Shown one piece after another: positions 54,736 through 64,000 of a stretch of DNA of 64,000 bases (positions are counted from its first letter, which is position 1; every line of letters begins with the position of its first letter). The stretch spans positions 191,717,027 through 191,781,026 of the forward strand of contig NW_024609857.1 in NCBI RefSeq assembly GCF_016920785.2. Direction: 5' to 3'. This DNA is from Ixodes scapularis (lineage: Eukaryota > Arthropoda > Arachnida > Ixodida > Ixodidae). Under the pieces are notes generated by a model that ran no database searches, was not told the DNA's origin, and was given only the letters and a program-made list of their open reading frames with translations. The translations under genes were made by a program, and so were the position numbers.

Positions 54736-55480
54736 CACCGGGAGAATATGCAGTTGTGCCGGCGGCGTTTTTATGGTACCTGGAGCGTGTCTCCGACTGG
54801 TGTGCCTAGGGTGCCTACATGTCTGTCTGTCTCAGGGGGAAGACATTCATTGTTGTACTCAATGTGCCAGCGCGTGATGCTCTCGCGCACTCGGTGCGTG
54901 ACATGGGTGGTAAAATGGCGTCCATACATTAGCCAAAGCTACGCGCTCGAGCTGAGTGACACCGGTTTGCGCGCACTTCAAAATGCATAAAAAAATGATT
55001 GGGCGGAAAAATGGCTGAGTTGTCACCACTCAAGCAAAAGCGCGCGTGTGTATGAAGGCACTCTAGGTGTGCCTACCGAGTCTTCATTTGCGGTCCCTAA
55101 GTTTCGTCTGATGACGTCGACATTGTCAAACTAGAGAGCCTCATATTGTCGCCTGCCACTATCCTGGTGGCGGCACAGCAGAGCGGAGGTATTTGCATCA
55201 CACACCCGTTCCGCTGCAAGTAGTTCTGCAGCTAGAAAGTCGATGGAAACTAATCCGGTCAAGAGGTGGGACGCCGGGACAACGGCCATTCTCGAGCTTG
55301 CTCGCCTTTTTCACCAGTATCTCTACGACAAACAACAGCTAAAGATGAAGCTTGGGCCAGTTGGTACGACATATCTGACGATTAAGACAGCGCAAGGTAC
55401 GAGGGACCAGATGGAGAAAGGCGCGGACACAGTGGTGACTACAACGCAGACACTGACGCAGCGCTGACAAACAACAACCA
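54736..55480. other. No gene; dispersed repeat 55080-55200
   Basis: Partner of 52740-52860. A 74-codon frame at 55243-55467 has no recognised domain. Confidence 0.4.
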
Positions 55481-57900
55481 CACTCTTAGAAAAAAGGGTA
55501 TGGATAGTCCTCCCTTAGGGGAGGAACGGTCTTGTAACCTATGTTCCTTTAGAAAGGGAGAAACGTTCGTCCCTGAAGCAAGGGAGCAAGGTTCCCCCGT
55601 CGCTTGCATCTCAATATGGCGGCCCCGAATCGAGCAAATCGAGCCCAATAAGGCTTGACGAGGACGCTACGTCTCTTGTACGGGACGAGAGCAGCAGGAA
55701 ATAAAAGCGTAACACGAGCTTTCCGCAAACTGTGTTTATTTCCGAAGTCAGATTCCCCCCACAGGTACAGAAACTTGAGTTTCGAAAGCAGTTACTCAGT
55801 CTTCTCGTCGACAGCACTGCGATGTTAAACGGAGACAGCCGATACCCAGTTACTTCGCGCACTTTGCGTCTTACCTTTGGTGTTCCTCGAGTCACAATTC
55901 CTTCGTCAACCGCATATCACAGAGAAGGGCAAACTCAATCCGCGAAACCAAAATCCGCTCTCGAAAGAACAATCCCGAAGCCGCTGTTTATCGCGTGGAG
56001 TGAAAAGTTAAATCGCTAGCCACCAGATGGCGGGGTCAAGCAGAGTAATTGCAAGTAGCTAGGCTAGGTGGCGCTAGGTACCGCCCAATTCATGTTCTAC
56101 AAAAAATATTTTGCTCTTCTTCGGCCACCACTGCGCTTGAAATGCCCTACTATACACAGCATACACACATTACGCTTATTAGGCTTATTACATGCATCAG
56201 GTGAACATACATGGAGCACATACACGGCACACACAAATGTCAATACAACGCACACCACACTAACAGAACACTAACCCGTGCTCTCCGTTTCCGTCTTTTA
56301 TACTGGTCGTTTTGAACGTACGGAACTTTTCGGTGACTCCCTAAGCAATAAAAAATATTCCCAGCCTGTTGATTTTTTCCCAGCAATCTCATACCTCTGA
56401 GAGTATTTTGAATGGCTCAGGGGATTAATCTCTTATTAAAAAGTAAACGCTCGATGATGCCGTAATTATTTGAAAGCCAATAAATCAAGCCGCTCCAATG
56501 CGGTTCGAAGCCATGAGTTTGTTTCCCCACACGGCACGCCGTAGCCTGTATTTCTATTGGTTTTTCTATTTGTGATGTTCGCGCAAAGCTGCAATTGCCG
56601 TCTTGAATTAATCTCTGTAGAGCGGATATTCACTCAGCTGGAAGTGATGCTTCACGGACTAAGAAATGCTTTTCGATCAACTGCAATGCAGTCAGAGCCG
56701 CGACTTGCCGCAGGTGTTAAGTGTACGGATCTACGCCGTGGCGAGCCCGAAAACTTCTAGCGCTCATCCCAGCGCGCCACTTGAAGGGCAGTTTCTCCAG
56801 GAACCGTAGTATATTTAAACAGCAAAATAAAGGGTAGTTTTTTTATTTTTTTCGATTTTACCTACTATTATTTTTAATGCCGAAATTCCATACAGTAGAT
56901 ATACGTGCTTTCCGTCACGATTTCGTACTGTTCAGTCCTTTCCCCAGAGCGCAATCGCTCTCGGGGTCGAGACGATTCCCACTGTACGATAGCGATAGGA
57001 GCTTCTACAATTCAGACCAGCGTTCCAGCATGACCATCCGCACGTTGATCGATTGCACGTAATCCCTCAAGTGGTATCAAACTTTTTAATGTAAAGCGGA
57101 ATGTCAACCTGCGACACCCCGCCCCCTCCGATCACGGCCCGACCAACGGCATCATGCAATGCCCGACGGTTTACGATCTCATCTTGTTACGCCACTGATA
57201 CGCGAACACACGCTCACATCGGCGATAATTCCAGTCTTCTGTTCACAACCCACAACACTGTCATCACGATGTTGCAGCTCTGTTGCTGACACGCACAAAT
57301 ACAGAACCACGTTGAACGCCGGTTGCACTCAGCATCGGAAGACAGAACCGAACTCGGGACGGAAGGCACCCAGGCAGCCGGCAGCAAAACCTGCCTGTCT
57401 TGGACGCAGTTCCTGCGGTTCCCATAACGTCGAAAACGTCGGCACAGTTCCGCGTGGTTTCGCTACCGTAGTTCCGCGCCGCGCGAGTACCGCAATCCGG
57501 AGACGGCCATCCCCCAGTGTACGTGGCGCTGCTGGCGCTGCTACGGAACTTCGCTGTTTCTAGCGGCTTTGTTTGCTCGTTTGATAAAATTAGTGGTAAA
57601 AACGTCAATGCAACCGAAATGTTCTGCACGTTTGGACTAGAAGACGGAATTACAGGCGGCCTTCGCTGCCACTGAATTTTAATCAACTCACCATTAATTT
57701 ATTAAACAACGTGCGCGACCTGCTCGAAAAACGAAACCGAAAGAAGATGAGTCGGGAGGGCGAAAGCTTTCTCCCGTTTGCCTGGAGAAGGAGAAAAACG
57801 TCTCGTTCCTCCCCTTTTCTCGTGTCCGCTTGGGGGCGCGTCAGTAGAAGGGAGGAAGACGCGCCGTTGCTACTTTTTTCCTCCATTTTTTCTTAGAGTG
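55481..57900. mobile_element. CACT-ended DNA transposon, copy 2 (2.42 kb), inverted relative to copy 1
   Basis: Starts CACTCTTAGAAAAAAGGG and ends with the inverted CACTCTAAGAAAAAATGG; CA stands on both sides (55479-55480, 57901-57902). It matches copy 1 along its length, by eye above 90%, with small indels. The frame equivalent to that of copy 1 (55732-56019: RFPPQVQKL, PVTSRTLRLTFGVPRVTIPS) has several replacement changes and a different C-terminus after a frameshift, which argues against constraint. Confidence 0.78.
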
Positions 57901-58080
57901 CAGGTTCGCGACATTCGATGGCATGAAAGTCGGCTCCCGTGGCATGATTGTTGCCACTTCGGGATTTTGCCCGGATAGGTGGTATGCGGGAAAAATCTAG
58001 CAGCCTTTGTCTCCACTGCACTCGTCGAACGCGTAAGAACGCGGAACGCCGGCGTCCGGCGTTCGCGTTCACTGTGCCAT
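57901..58080 (-). repeat. Composite repeat, first module, inverted copy 3
   Basis: Minus strand GAACGCGAACGCCGGACGCC and CGTTCGACGAGTGCAGTGGA match 53420-53490. Confidence 0.55.
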
Positions 58081-58403
58081 GGCGTCCTCTATACTCACAA
58101 TGCCTGGCAAGTCCACGATGGAGCCATAGAGTGCGCGGTCGCAGATTTGAACGCGACGAGCTTCTATCTCACAGCATCAAAGATTCATTTCTCGGGGAAC
58201 CTGGAAGTCAGCGCACAGCTTTTGCAGCGGCGAGGACGCGAAACACACTTGTTCGCTTGGGAGAAGTGTGTTTTGGCCCCTCCCCACCGCGGGGCGCCAG
58301 TCACGTGGCTCTCCCCTCATCCGTTGTCTGCCGCTCCACCTTTTCCATTTCGGCGGCCACTTCTCGTGGCGATCTGCTAGGCTTCGTCAGTATAGAGGAG
58401 GCG
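58081..58403. mobile_element. 330-bp MITE, copy 2
   Basis: GCGTCCTCTATACTCACAA and (reverse complement of the right end) GCCTCCTCTATACTGACGA are its ends. It sits between the two modules of the composite repeat, which are adjacent in the other copies, so it may be a later insertion. Confidence 0.75.
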
Positions 58404-58530
58404 GTGACTCTGCCTGTACCCACTAATCCTTCCAGTCAGAGTTGAGTGTTCTAACGTCTCCCGCGCGCTCTTGTTTTCTCATCTCCCTCAGGTTCTGTCT
58501 TTATATGACGCTAAACAGGCCAATCAAAGG
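58404..58530 (+). repeat. Composite repeat, second module, copy 3
   Basis: ACTAATCCTTCCAGTCAG and CTAACGTCTCCCGCGCGCTC match 53520-53590 and 46930-47000. Confidence 0.55.
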
Positions 58531-59295
58531 CGCGTTCCGGGCCCCATACTCGTATTATCGCTCGCAAGAAAATAAATTCTTTTTCCTACGGCGTCGCAAC
58601 GAGACAATGTCGACGGCAGTGAAACAGTGCATCAGCAGACGCCGTGCCTATTTGAAGCTATAGGCTTCAGCGCACGCGAAACGCATACGCATGTGCCGCG
58701 GGCAAACAGTCTATTGTTCTTAGGCCACGTCAGGGCCACTCGCCTTTCCGCAGCACCGAGGTCCGCGGATTTTGCGTAAATGGATTGTTCAAGGGCACAA
58801 TCTGTTATTAGACTGGTTTTGGCCTTTTAAATTCGATGCACACAAAATAATGATAATAAAAAATGAAAACAAATAAATAAACGCACGGAAACCTTTGAAT
58901 TCAGAGGACAAGTATTTTCCGCTGACTCTCGCTAAAATATTACAGAGTGCTCAGTCCGTACACATACTATGTACGTGTGTGTGTGTGTGTGTGTTTGGCT
59001 GGGTGTGCGTGTGTGCGTACGTTTATGTATGTGCGAATAACCGTCACTAACAAGCATACACGCATACGCACATATCCACGTGCGTATGCGTGTAATTCTG
59101 ACCTTCTACGTAGGATTAAGCTGTTTACAATTGTTTCTAACTGCGTCGCACACCAGCTTTCGAGCTTCCTGCCAGACGGGATATTCCTGCGCGGCGAAAC
59201 TTTAACCGGCGGGTTAGGGACGCCATCAAAACGGGGGACCGGGAGAGCGGAAATCACGAGCGGGTTGAAATCACGTCAATGAATATACCAACAAC
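58531..59295. repeat. Gene-free; (GT)n tract 58974-59035
   Basis: A perfect TG run followed by degenerate TGCGTATG words on both strands. No gene. Confidence 0.7.
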
Positions 59296-60260
59296 GTTTC
59301 ATTTATTCATTTAATTATTCGCAAACACCGCTAGGACCTCGAGGGGCATTACAGAGAGGAGCGACTTGTTAGTGGGAGGTGAAATTTGGTGTTATGGGTG
59401 ACGTTGAAGGTACTCTCGGGAAGGCCGTTCGAGTCCACGATGGTAGCGGGTCGGAGTGAATGTTGGAATGCGGTAGAGGTAGTCTTGGGCCGGGAAATCT
59501 TGCATGAGTGATCGAGTCTTGCTGAAATATACCTGGGAGGGCTAAGAAAGGACTATTTCAAGGTCGCAAAGAGTAGTAAACGTTATGGAAATGGCAAAGC
59601 CTGGAAATTTTCCGACGCGAGGAAAGATCGAGGAGGGTCAGGTGTGATTTCATTGCAGTAACGCTTGAAGAATGGGAGTAGCCGGAAAGAAGAAAGCGAC
59701 CAGCACGATTTTGAACCGCTTTGATTGCTTTAGTTAGGCCAGATTGTTGAGGGTGCCATTAAGAAGAAGCATATTCTGGTGTCGGACGCACAAGACTGAT
59801 ATAAAAAAAGTCGTTTTAAGTGAGAAGGAACAAATATAAAATTACGACGGATATGACCAAGTGATTGATTAGCTGGAAAAATTGTTTTATCAATACGAAC
59901 ATTCCAGGATAGTGCACACCTAAATATTTATAATGTGTGGCAGTCTGAAGCGCAATGCCGTTAAGTGCTAATGTAGTTACAGAAAGAGGAGAGGAACGTG
60001 CAAAGGATAGACGCATACACAGTTTAACATTCAAAGACCTTTGCCAGGTACTGCACCAGTCAGTAATTTTGTTAATATAATTCTGAAGAATAAGATGGTC
60101 GTTGGGAGCTTTTATTAGCCGGTAAATAACACAATCATCAGTAAAAGATGAATGGACGAAGAGAGTTGAAGTAGTAGGTCGTTAATATAAATGAGAAAAA
60201 TCATGGCCTAGGACAGTTCACTGCGGAACGCCCGAAGAAACGGGAAACGGGAGAAAGGAG
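59296..60260 (-). mobile_element. CR1/L2 LINE fragment (late reverse transcriptase to tail)
   Basis: Minus strand: SSGVPQ near 60225, ATHYKYLGVH near 59920, TPEYAS, KAVQNRAGRFLLSGYSHSSS, DLSSRRKISRLCHFHNVYYS and PPRYISARLDHS, the usual order of palm, thumb and C-terminal motifs. It ends in ATTAAATGAATAAATG (59300-59318). Stops and frameshifts break it. Its 5' part is missing. Confidence 0.88.
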
Positions 60261-60650
60261 GAAGCAGCGTTGTTAACTAAATCAAATTGATACGTCTTAA
60301 AAAACAACACCAACAACAACAAAAACACGATAACAAGACTTCGAAAGCGCCAAAAGTCCCGCCAACTGCAAAATAGTAATTTATTCCGCCAGATAACACA
60401 CAGAGCCGCTAAATTTAGCGGGAAAACCGCGGCATTGCCAACGCTACTCAGATCACGGGCAACAAAGATAACTTTACTCATTGGTCTCTGGTCTGGTGAA
60501 GGGTTTTGATTAGGGTTGGGCGCCTGGTTTTATACCTACGTGCGTTGCTAAGCCTGTGTTGAATTTTGGTGTGTGCGTTCCCTAAAATTACGTCAGATAT
60601 AAAAAAAAAAATCGTTATATGTTTATACATTCGCGATAAGATCTTCGTAA
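60261..60650. other. No gene seen
   Basis: Includes an AACAAC-rich stretch (60305-60328) and an A12 run (60601). Confidence 0.4.
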
Positions 60651-60654
60651 TTAA

Positions 60655-61154
60655 AGGGAGACTGAAGCGCTTCGGTATTTGAGGAAAACACCTAAATCGT
60701 CTTCATTTGAACTCCAGCATCACAAATATAAAGGCTATTTTTCTTTTATTTGGTACACGGAGTCTGCAGGAATGAATTTCTAAAGTCCCGCTGAAGCTTC
60801 TCCTTCCCGGGGCGTGACGTCACACTAGGAGTTTTCGGAATCTCTGCTCTCGCGCATCTTCAGCGCCTGTCAACGCTATGCACCTGCACTCTTGCTATTT
60901 TCAAAAAGGTCAGAAAGAGATGTCATGACTGCTGTCAGTGCGGGGGATATTCCAGGCAAGCTTGCAATTGTACGAGCTGCCCACACGAGCGAAGCGCCTG
61001 CAGGCCCAAAGATCCTAGTACGACGTCATGACTGGTCGGAGATTTTTCGTGCTTTCTCGCGTTTAAAACGAAACGTGACATTCAGATTCACGGGCTAAAA
61101 ATACGCAAGAATTCACCTCTACCTTGTTTTTTTCTCCAGTGTTTCAGCTTTCCT
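60655..61154. mobile_element. TTAA-flanked MITE, family 5
   Basis: AGGGAGACTGAAGCG and (reverse complement) AGGAAAGCTGAAACA within TTAA at 60651-60654 and 61155-61158. About 500 bp, non-coding. Confidence 0.7.
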
Positions 61155-61158
61155 TTAA

Positions 61159-61569
61159 ATAATACAGGCTGATCTCAATATGCGCTTCACAAAAATTGTA
61201 TTCATAGTTACTGGGGATTATTTCAATTTGATAATGTGACTCGCTGAGCGAGAAATACGGTTTCAAGAAAAGTCAGCGATATTGTGTTGCTCTGCAGCAG
61301 ACTCCATTATTGTTTTTTCTTTTTTTTTTTTTGAGTGATGGAACTTTTTACTCGTGAATTCAGATAAAGCTTCGGTAAGCTGGCAGCGATGGTCCTAAGC
61401 ACCAAAGACGGCTAAAGCGCCTTTATTTCGAAGAGCGTAAATGCTGCTTCGAATCAAGTAGCGCGGTGTCATCCTCATAGCTTCAAGCAGGTATCTCTAA
61501 CATCACGAAGGCTATGAATGACGCAGCCGTATTTAATTGGAACGATTATTCGCGCAAATGCCGAATGCA
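61159..61569. other. No gene seen
   Basis: AT-rich with a T run at 61317-61333. Confidence 0.4.
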
Positions 61570-62015
61570 TTAATAAATATTACCAAACGTAAGCCTTACG
61601 AAAGTGTGACTTTCACGGTAAAAACACTGCAAATACCAGTGCCTAGTCCATTTCACGTTAAGTCCGACCCGGAGACAACGCAGTGATGCGATGGAGGCAT
61701 TTTGACCGATCTCACCAAGCATTCGGCGCATCCGTGAAGCCGCCATTGCTTTAGTTGGCAGAAGACAGGCAGCAATGCACGAGACTAAAGCCCCTTTGTC
61801 CTGGGAAAAGTGGCGCCGTTCATTGTTGTAAAAATGCCCGAGACTCGTGCCGCGCGCCAGTTCCATAAAGAACATGGCGTCTGAAATGCATCTCACTGCT
61901 GCGTTGTGCCGCCATGATCTTCCCAAGGGTTGCATTTTGCACGTGCCTCGTGCATCGACGCACCCTGCGCTACTTTTGAAACATGAGGGGGCTTTACACG
62001 AGACGGCTCGTGCCG
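61570..62015 (-). repeat. Dispersed repeat with conserved frame, copy 2 (partner 34595-34808)
   Basis: On the minus strand an uninterrupted frame reads ARGTSLGHFYNNERRHFSQD, then LLPTKAMAASRMRRMLGEIG and RVGLNVKWTRHWYLQCF. The first part is shared with 34724-34800. I recall such frames recurring in tick genomes but know no function; it may be a repeat-encoded chance frame. Confidence 0.5.
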
Positions 62016-62154
62016 CCTCCTGCTCTGCATGCGCAGAGCTCCAGTCAGGTTGTCGCACGTGCAGAAAGACTGAAGTTCCCCCAAGGCCTTGCGGCAACGG
62101 CGGCGTAACCAAACTGGCTGGTGAGTTCGGTCTATTAAGCGGATCAAGCAGCAA

Positions 62155-62245
62155 TGGCTGATGGCCAGTGGCCATTGGCCAATGGCCAGGGAAAGGCCAG
62201 TCATCGGCCAATGGCTGGCCACTGCCTGGCCACTGGCCAAAGGAC
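62155..62245. repeat. TGGCCA-rich palindromic tract
   Basis: About ten TGGCCA or near-TGGCCA words (GGCCATTGGCCAATGGCC and relatives) make it self-complementary at several registers. Confidence 0.75.
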
Positions 62246-62307
62246 CGTTGCCAGCAATGGACTTCTTCCAAAACCGACGCGCCCCATCGCGGCGAAATAC
62301 CACGCAG

Positions 62308-63407
62308 TGCACTCTGGGAACTAGTTGGCCACTCAGTTTCGGTTTCGACTGAGCAGCTTCATTTCATGCTATCACGCCGCGACCGAACGCGCTGCTTCCG
62401 TTTTCGATTATCTGACTTTTCACGAACGTACAATACACTCATTATCGAGCGATACAAAACGAAGACCGGGGCACTTTCCTTGGTTCCCGAAACACCAGAT
62501 ATTGTGCGTGCGTATGCGAACGTAGTAAGTCGTGGCTTAGTCACCTCACCCGACGAATGCATCTTCGAGCTCAATGTCAGTAATCCCGTCTAGTACCAGT
62601 CAACTACAACTGAAATTTGTTTGTCTGGAGCCTTACACGCAATTTGTTTGCCAAACGTCCGCTTCTTGTTACTTCATTGAACGAAAAGCAAGCCGCATCC
62701 TCACGGGATATCAAAGTTGAGGACAGCGTTTACGCATGAACTTTTAAGGAAACGCAATAAATTCGACCTCACTACTGCACAAAAGTTACTATGATGTCTT
62801 CCTCGTGTCATCATATATCTCCCACTCAAACTTTATGCTGATAGAATAACTTTCCGCAAACGCTGAGATCGGCTTGCTACGACGGACGCCCCAAACAAGC
62901 GTCCCCTACTCCTCGCTAAGCCTTTTTGGACGAGCTTTTACTGACGCCCGAGATCTGTGCGTTGCATTTTGTGCGTTTTGCAATTGCAAAAAGTTATATT
63001 TCGTCTATGGACGCATGAAGCAAACAAACTTCCTGATCAACAACACTAATGTAAAGGCGCGAGCTCGATGTCTGCATACTTATTGTTTGCTACAGCTTGT
63101 TGATTCGTTCACAAGCAAGATCCCCGAGCACCCGAGCTTCGCAGCGTCGAGACTCCCAGCACTGGCTCGTCCACATACCTCGATTGGAACGCTAACAGGA
63201 TGGCTCAAGTACAAAAATACAACAAGCATGTGTTAAGACGAGCTATACGTCTCGGGCTTGTGCTAAAGCTTCGAGGTCTGACCATTTAGGTTAGTTTAGA
63301 AACCACAAATGACGCTCTCGGGACCAGAAAACAATCTCTTGTCGACGTGTCGATCGAAACCGAAACCATGACACCCTCCTCCCTGGCCAACTAGTTCCCA
63401 GAGTGCA
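62308..63407. mobile_element. 1.1-kb element with perfect 23-bp inverted ends
   Basis: TGCACTCTGGGAACTAGTTG(GCC) at 62308-62330 is matched exactly, inverted, at 63385-63407. No flanking duplication of 2-9 bp is evident, so the superfamily is open. Frames inside (62345-62593 and 62874-63236, with TNVKARARCLHTYCLLQLVD) match nothing I know. Exact ends suggest recent activity. Confidence 0.72.
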
Positions 63408-63921
63408 ACGGGCGCCGTGTTGCATGCAGGGCTTTATGGAAGTAGTCTATTGGCCAATGATTCGCCAAATCTGTGCTGCCCGGAATGGGGGAGGGGGGGG
63501 GGGGGGGCGACGCGCGTGGACTCATCTGCAGGGTAAACACCCTTACGAAAATGGCAGATCTGGGCTTATATATAAAAAAAAGACAAACATGGTTATATAA
63601 AAAATTGGGCCACATTTGACTGCTTATATTATCATATGTGGCCGTGTATAAAATAGATAATGCCCATATCTGACATTTTCGTACGGGCAAACACACAGGT
63701 GGGTGAGGTGCGGACGAACTTGAACGCCGTATGGCCAGCTAAAACAAATCACGCACAAAAAAAAACAACAACAACACAGGATTACGGTGCATTTACTGAG
63801 CGAGATTGATTTAGCCAGTGGTAGTAAACGCACAAAGACAACAAGCGCCACAACGATGAACGTTTGGTGCAAGCTTGACCGGTTCCATCGGATCCTAGCC
63901 TTGACTCTTGTCGGACATTAC
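63408..63921. repeat. Gene-free; G-run (63487-63507) and inverted repeat 63533-63702
   Basis: TACGAAAATGGCAGATCTGG (63544) faces TATCTGACATTTTCGTACG (63671-63689), with GGCCACAT and ATGTGGCC nearer the centre. It may be a small MITE; ends not defined. Confidence 0.5.
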
Positions 63922-64000
63922 GGGGCCGTGCAACGATATTCGCTTGAAATGTTCTTTCACTTTACAAGAGCTTACTGGCACTAGTGGGACCATAGTATTT
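63922..64000. mobile_element. TTAA-flanked MITE family 1, copy 3, cut by window end
   Basis: GGGGCCGTGCAACGATATTC then TTTCACTTTACAAGAGCTTA and TGGCACTAGTGGGACC match the left end of 8847-9473. The target is TTAC here (63918-63921) in place of TTAA. Confidence 0.82.

Noticed and set aside
61893..62312. 139-codon frame beside the TGGCCA tract
   Set aside because: It is an alternative frame over the dispersed repeat and the palindromic tract, with no domain.

Overview
The window is eukaryotic and reads as repeat-packed intergenic or intronic DNA from an arthropod, most likely a hard tick (Ixodida). That is an inference from remembered family resemblance: CR1/L2-type LINE proteins, Penelope-like (PLE) GIY-YIG endonucleases, a tRNA-derived SINE with a GTGCACGTTAAAG core, and a Ty3/gypsy Gag. 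I find no rRNA or tRNA gene, no operon, no CRISPR array, and no intact host gene I can defend. Most open frames are shadows of repeats, or start at GTG/TTG rather than ATG.

Layout. 1-0.9 kb: 5' end of a pogo/Tigger-like DNA transposon. 1.6-4.9 kb: two minisatellite patches in opposite orientation around a 135-bp hairpin, a 1-kb head-to-head PLE hairpin and a G-rich CACGTG element. 5.4-6.4 kb (minus): a broken protein-coding relic that I cannot assign. 6.45-6.67 kb: 54-bp tandem repeats ending in an inverted unit. 7.5-12 kb (minus): a nearly full-length but dead CR1/L2 LINE, split by a hAT MITE and by a MITE in a TTAA site. 12-26 kb: minisatellites, ancient duplications, three more TTAA-flanked MITEs and a 1.4-kb foldback. 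26.7-33.7 kb: LINE 3' end, a deleted gypsy element (LTR, primer-binding site, Gag) with a hAT MITE inside, a second LTR, a 15-bp minisatellite and a solo LTR. 34-39 kb: dispersed repeat, MITE, SINE, a 2.46-kb CACT-ended transposon and a Harbinger MITE. 40.2-43.7 kb: a PLE split first by a hAT element and then by a Harbinger element. 44-58 kb: more MITEs, composite repeats, a SINE and an inverted 2.42-kb copy of the CACT element. 59-64 kb: LINE fragment, TTAA MITE, dispersed repeat, a 1.1-kb element with perfect 23-bp inverted termini, and a third copy of the first TTAA MITE.

How the parts relate. Several insertions can be proved from the sequence alone, because deleting the insert plus one target copy restores the host element's reading frame: TTAA and 8-bp sites in the LINE, an 8-bp site and a TTA site in the PLE. 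This gives superfamily assignments and relative ages without outside data. The items most worth a database search are the 5.4-6.4 kb coding relic, the Harbinger deletion derivative, the shared-U3 LTRs and a conserved FIERRF peptide found three times.
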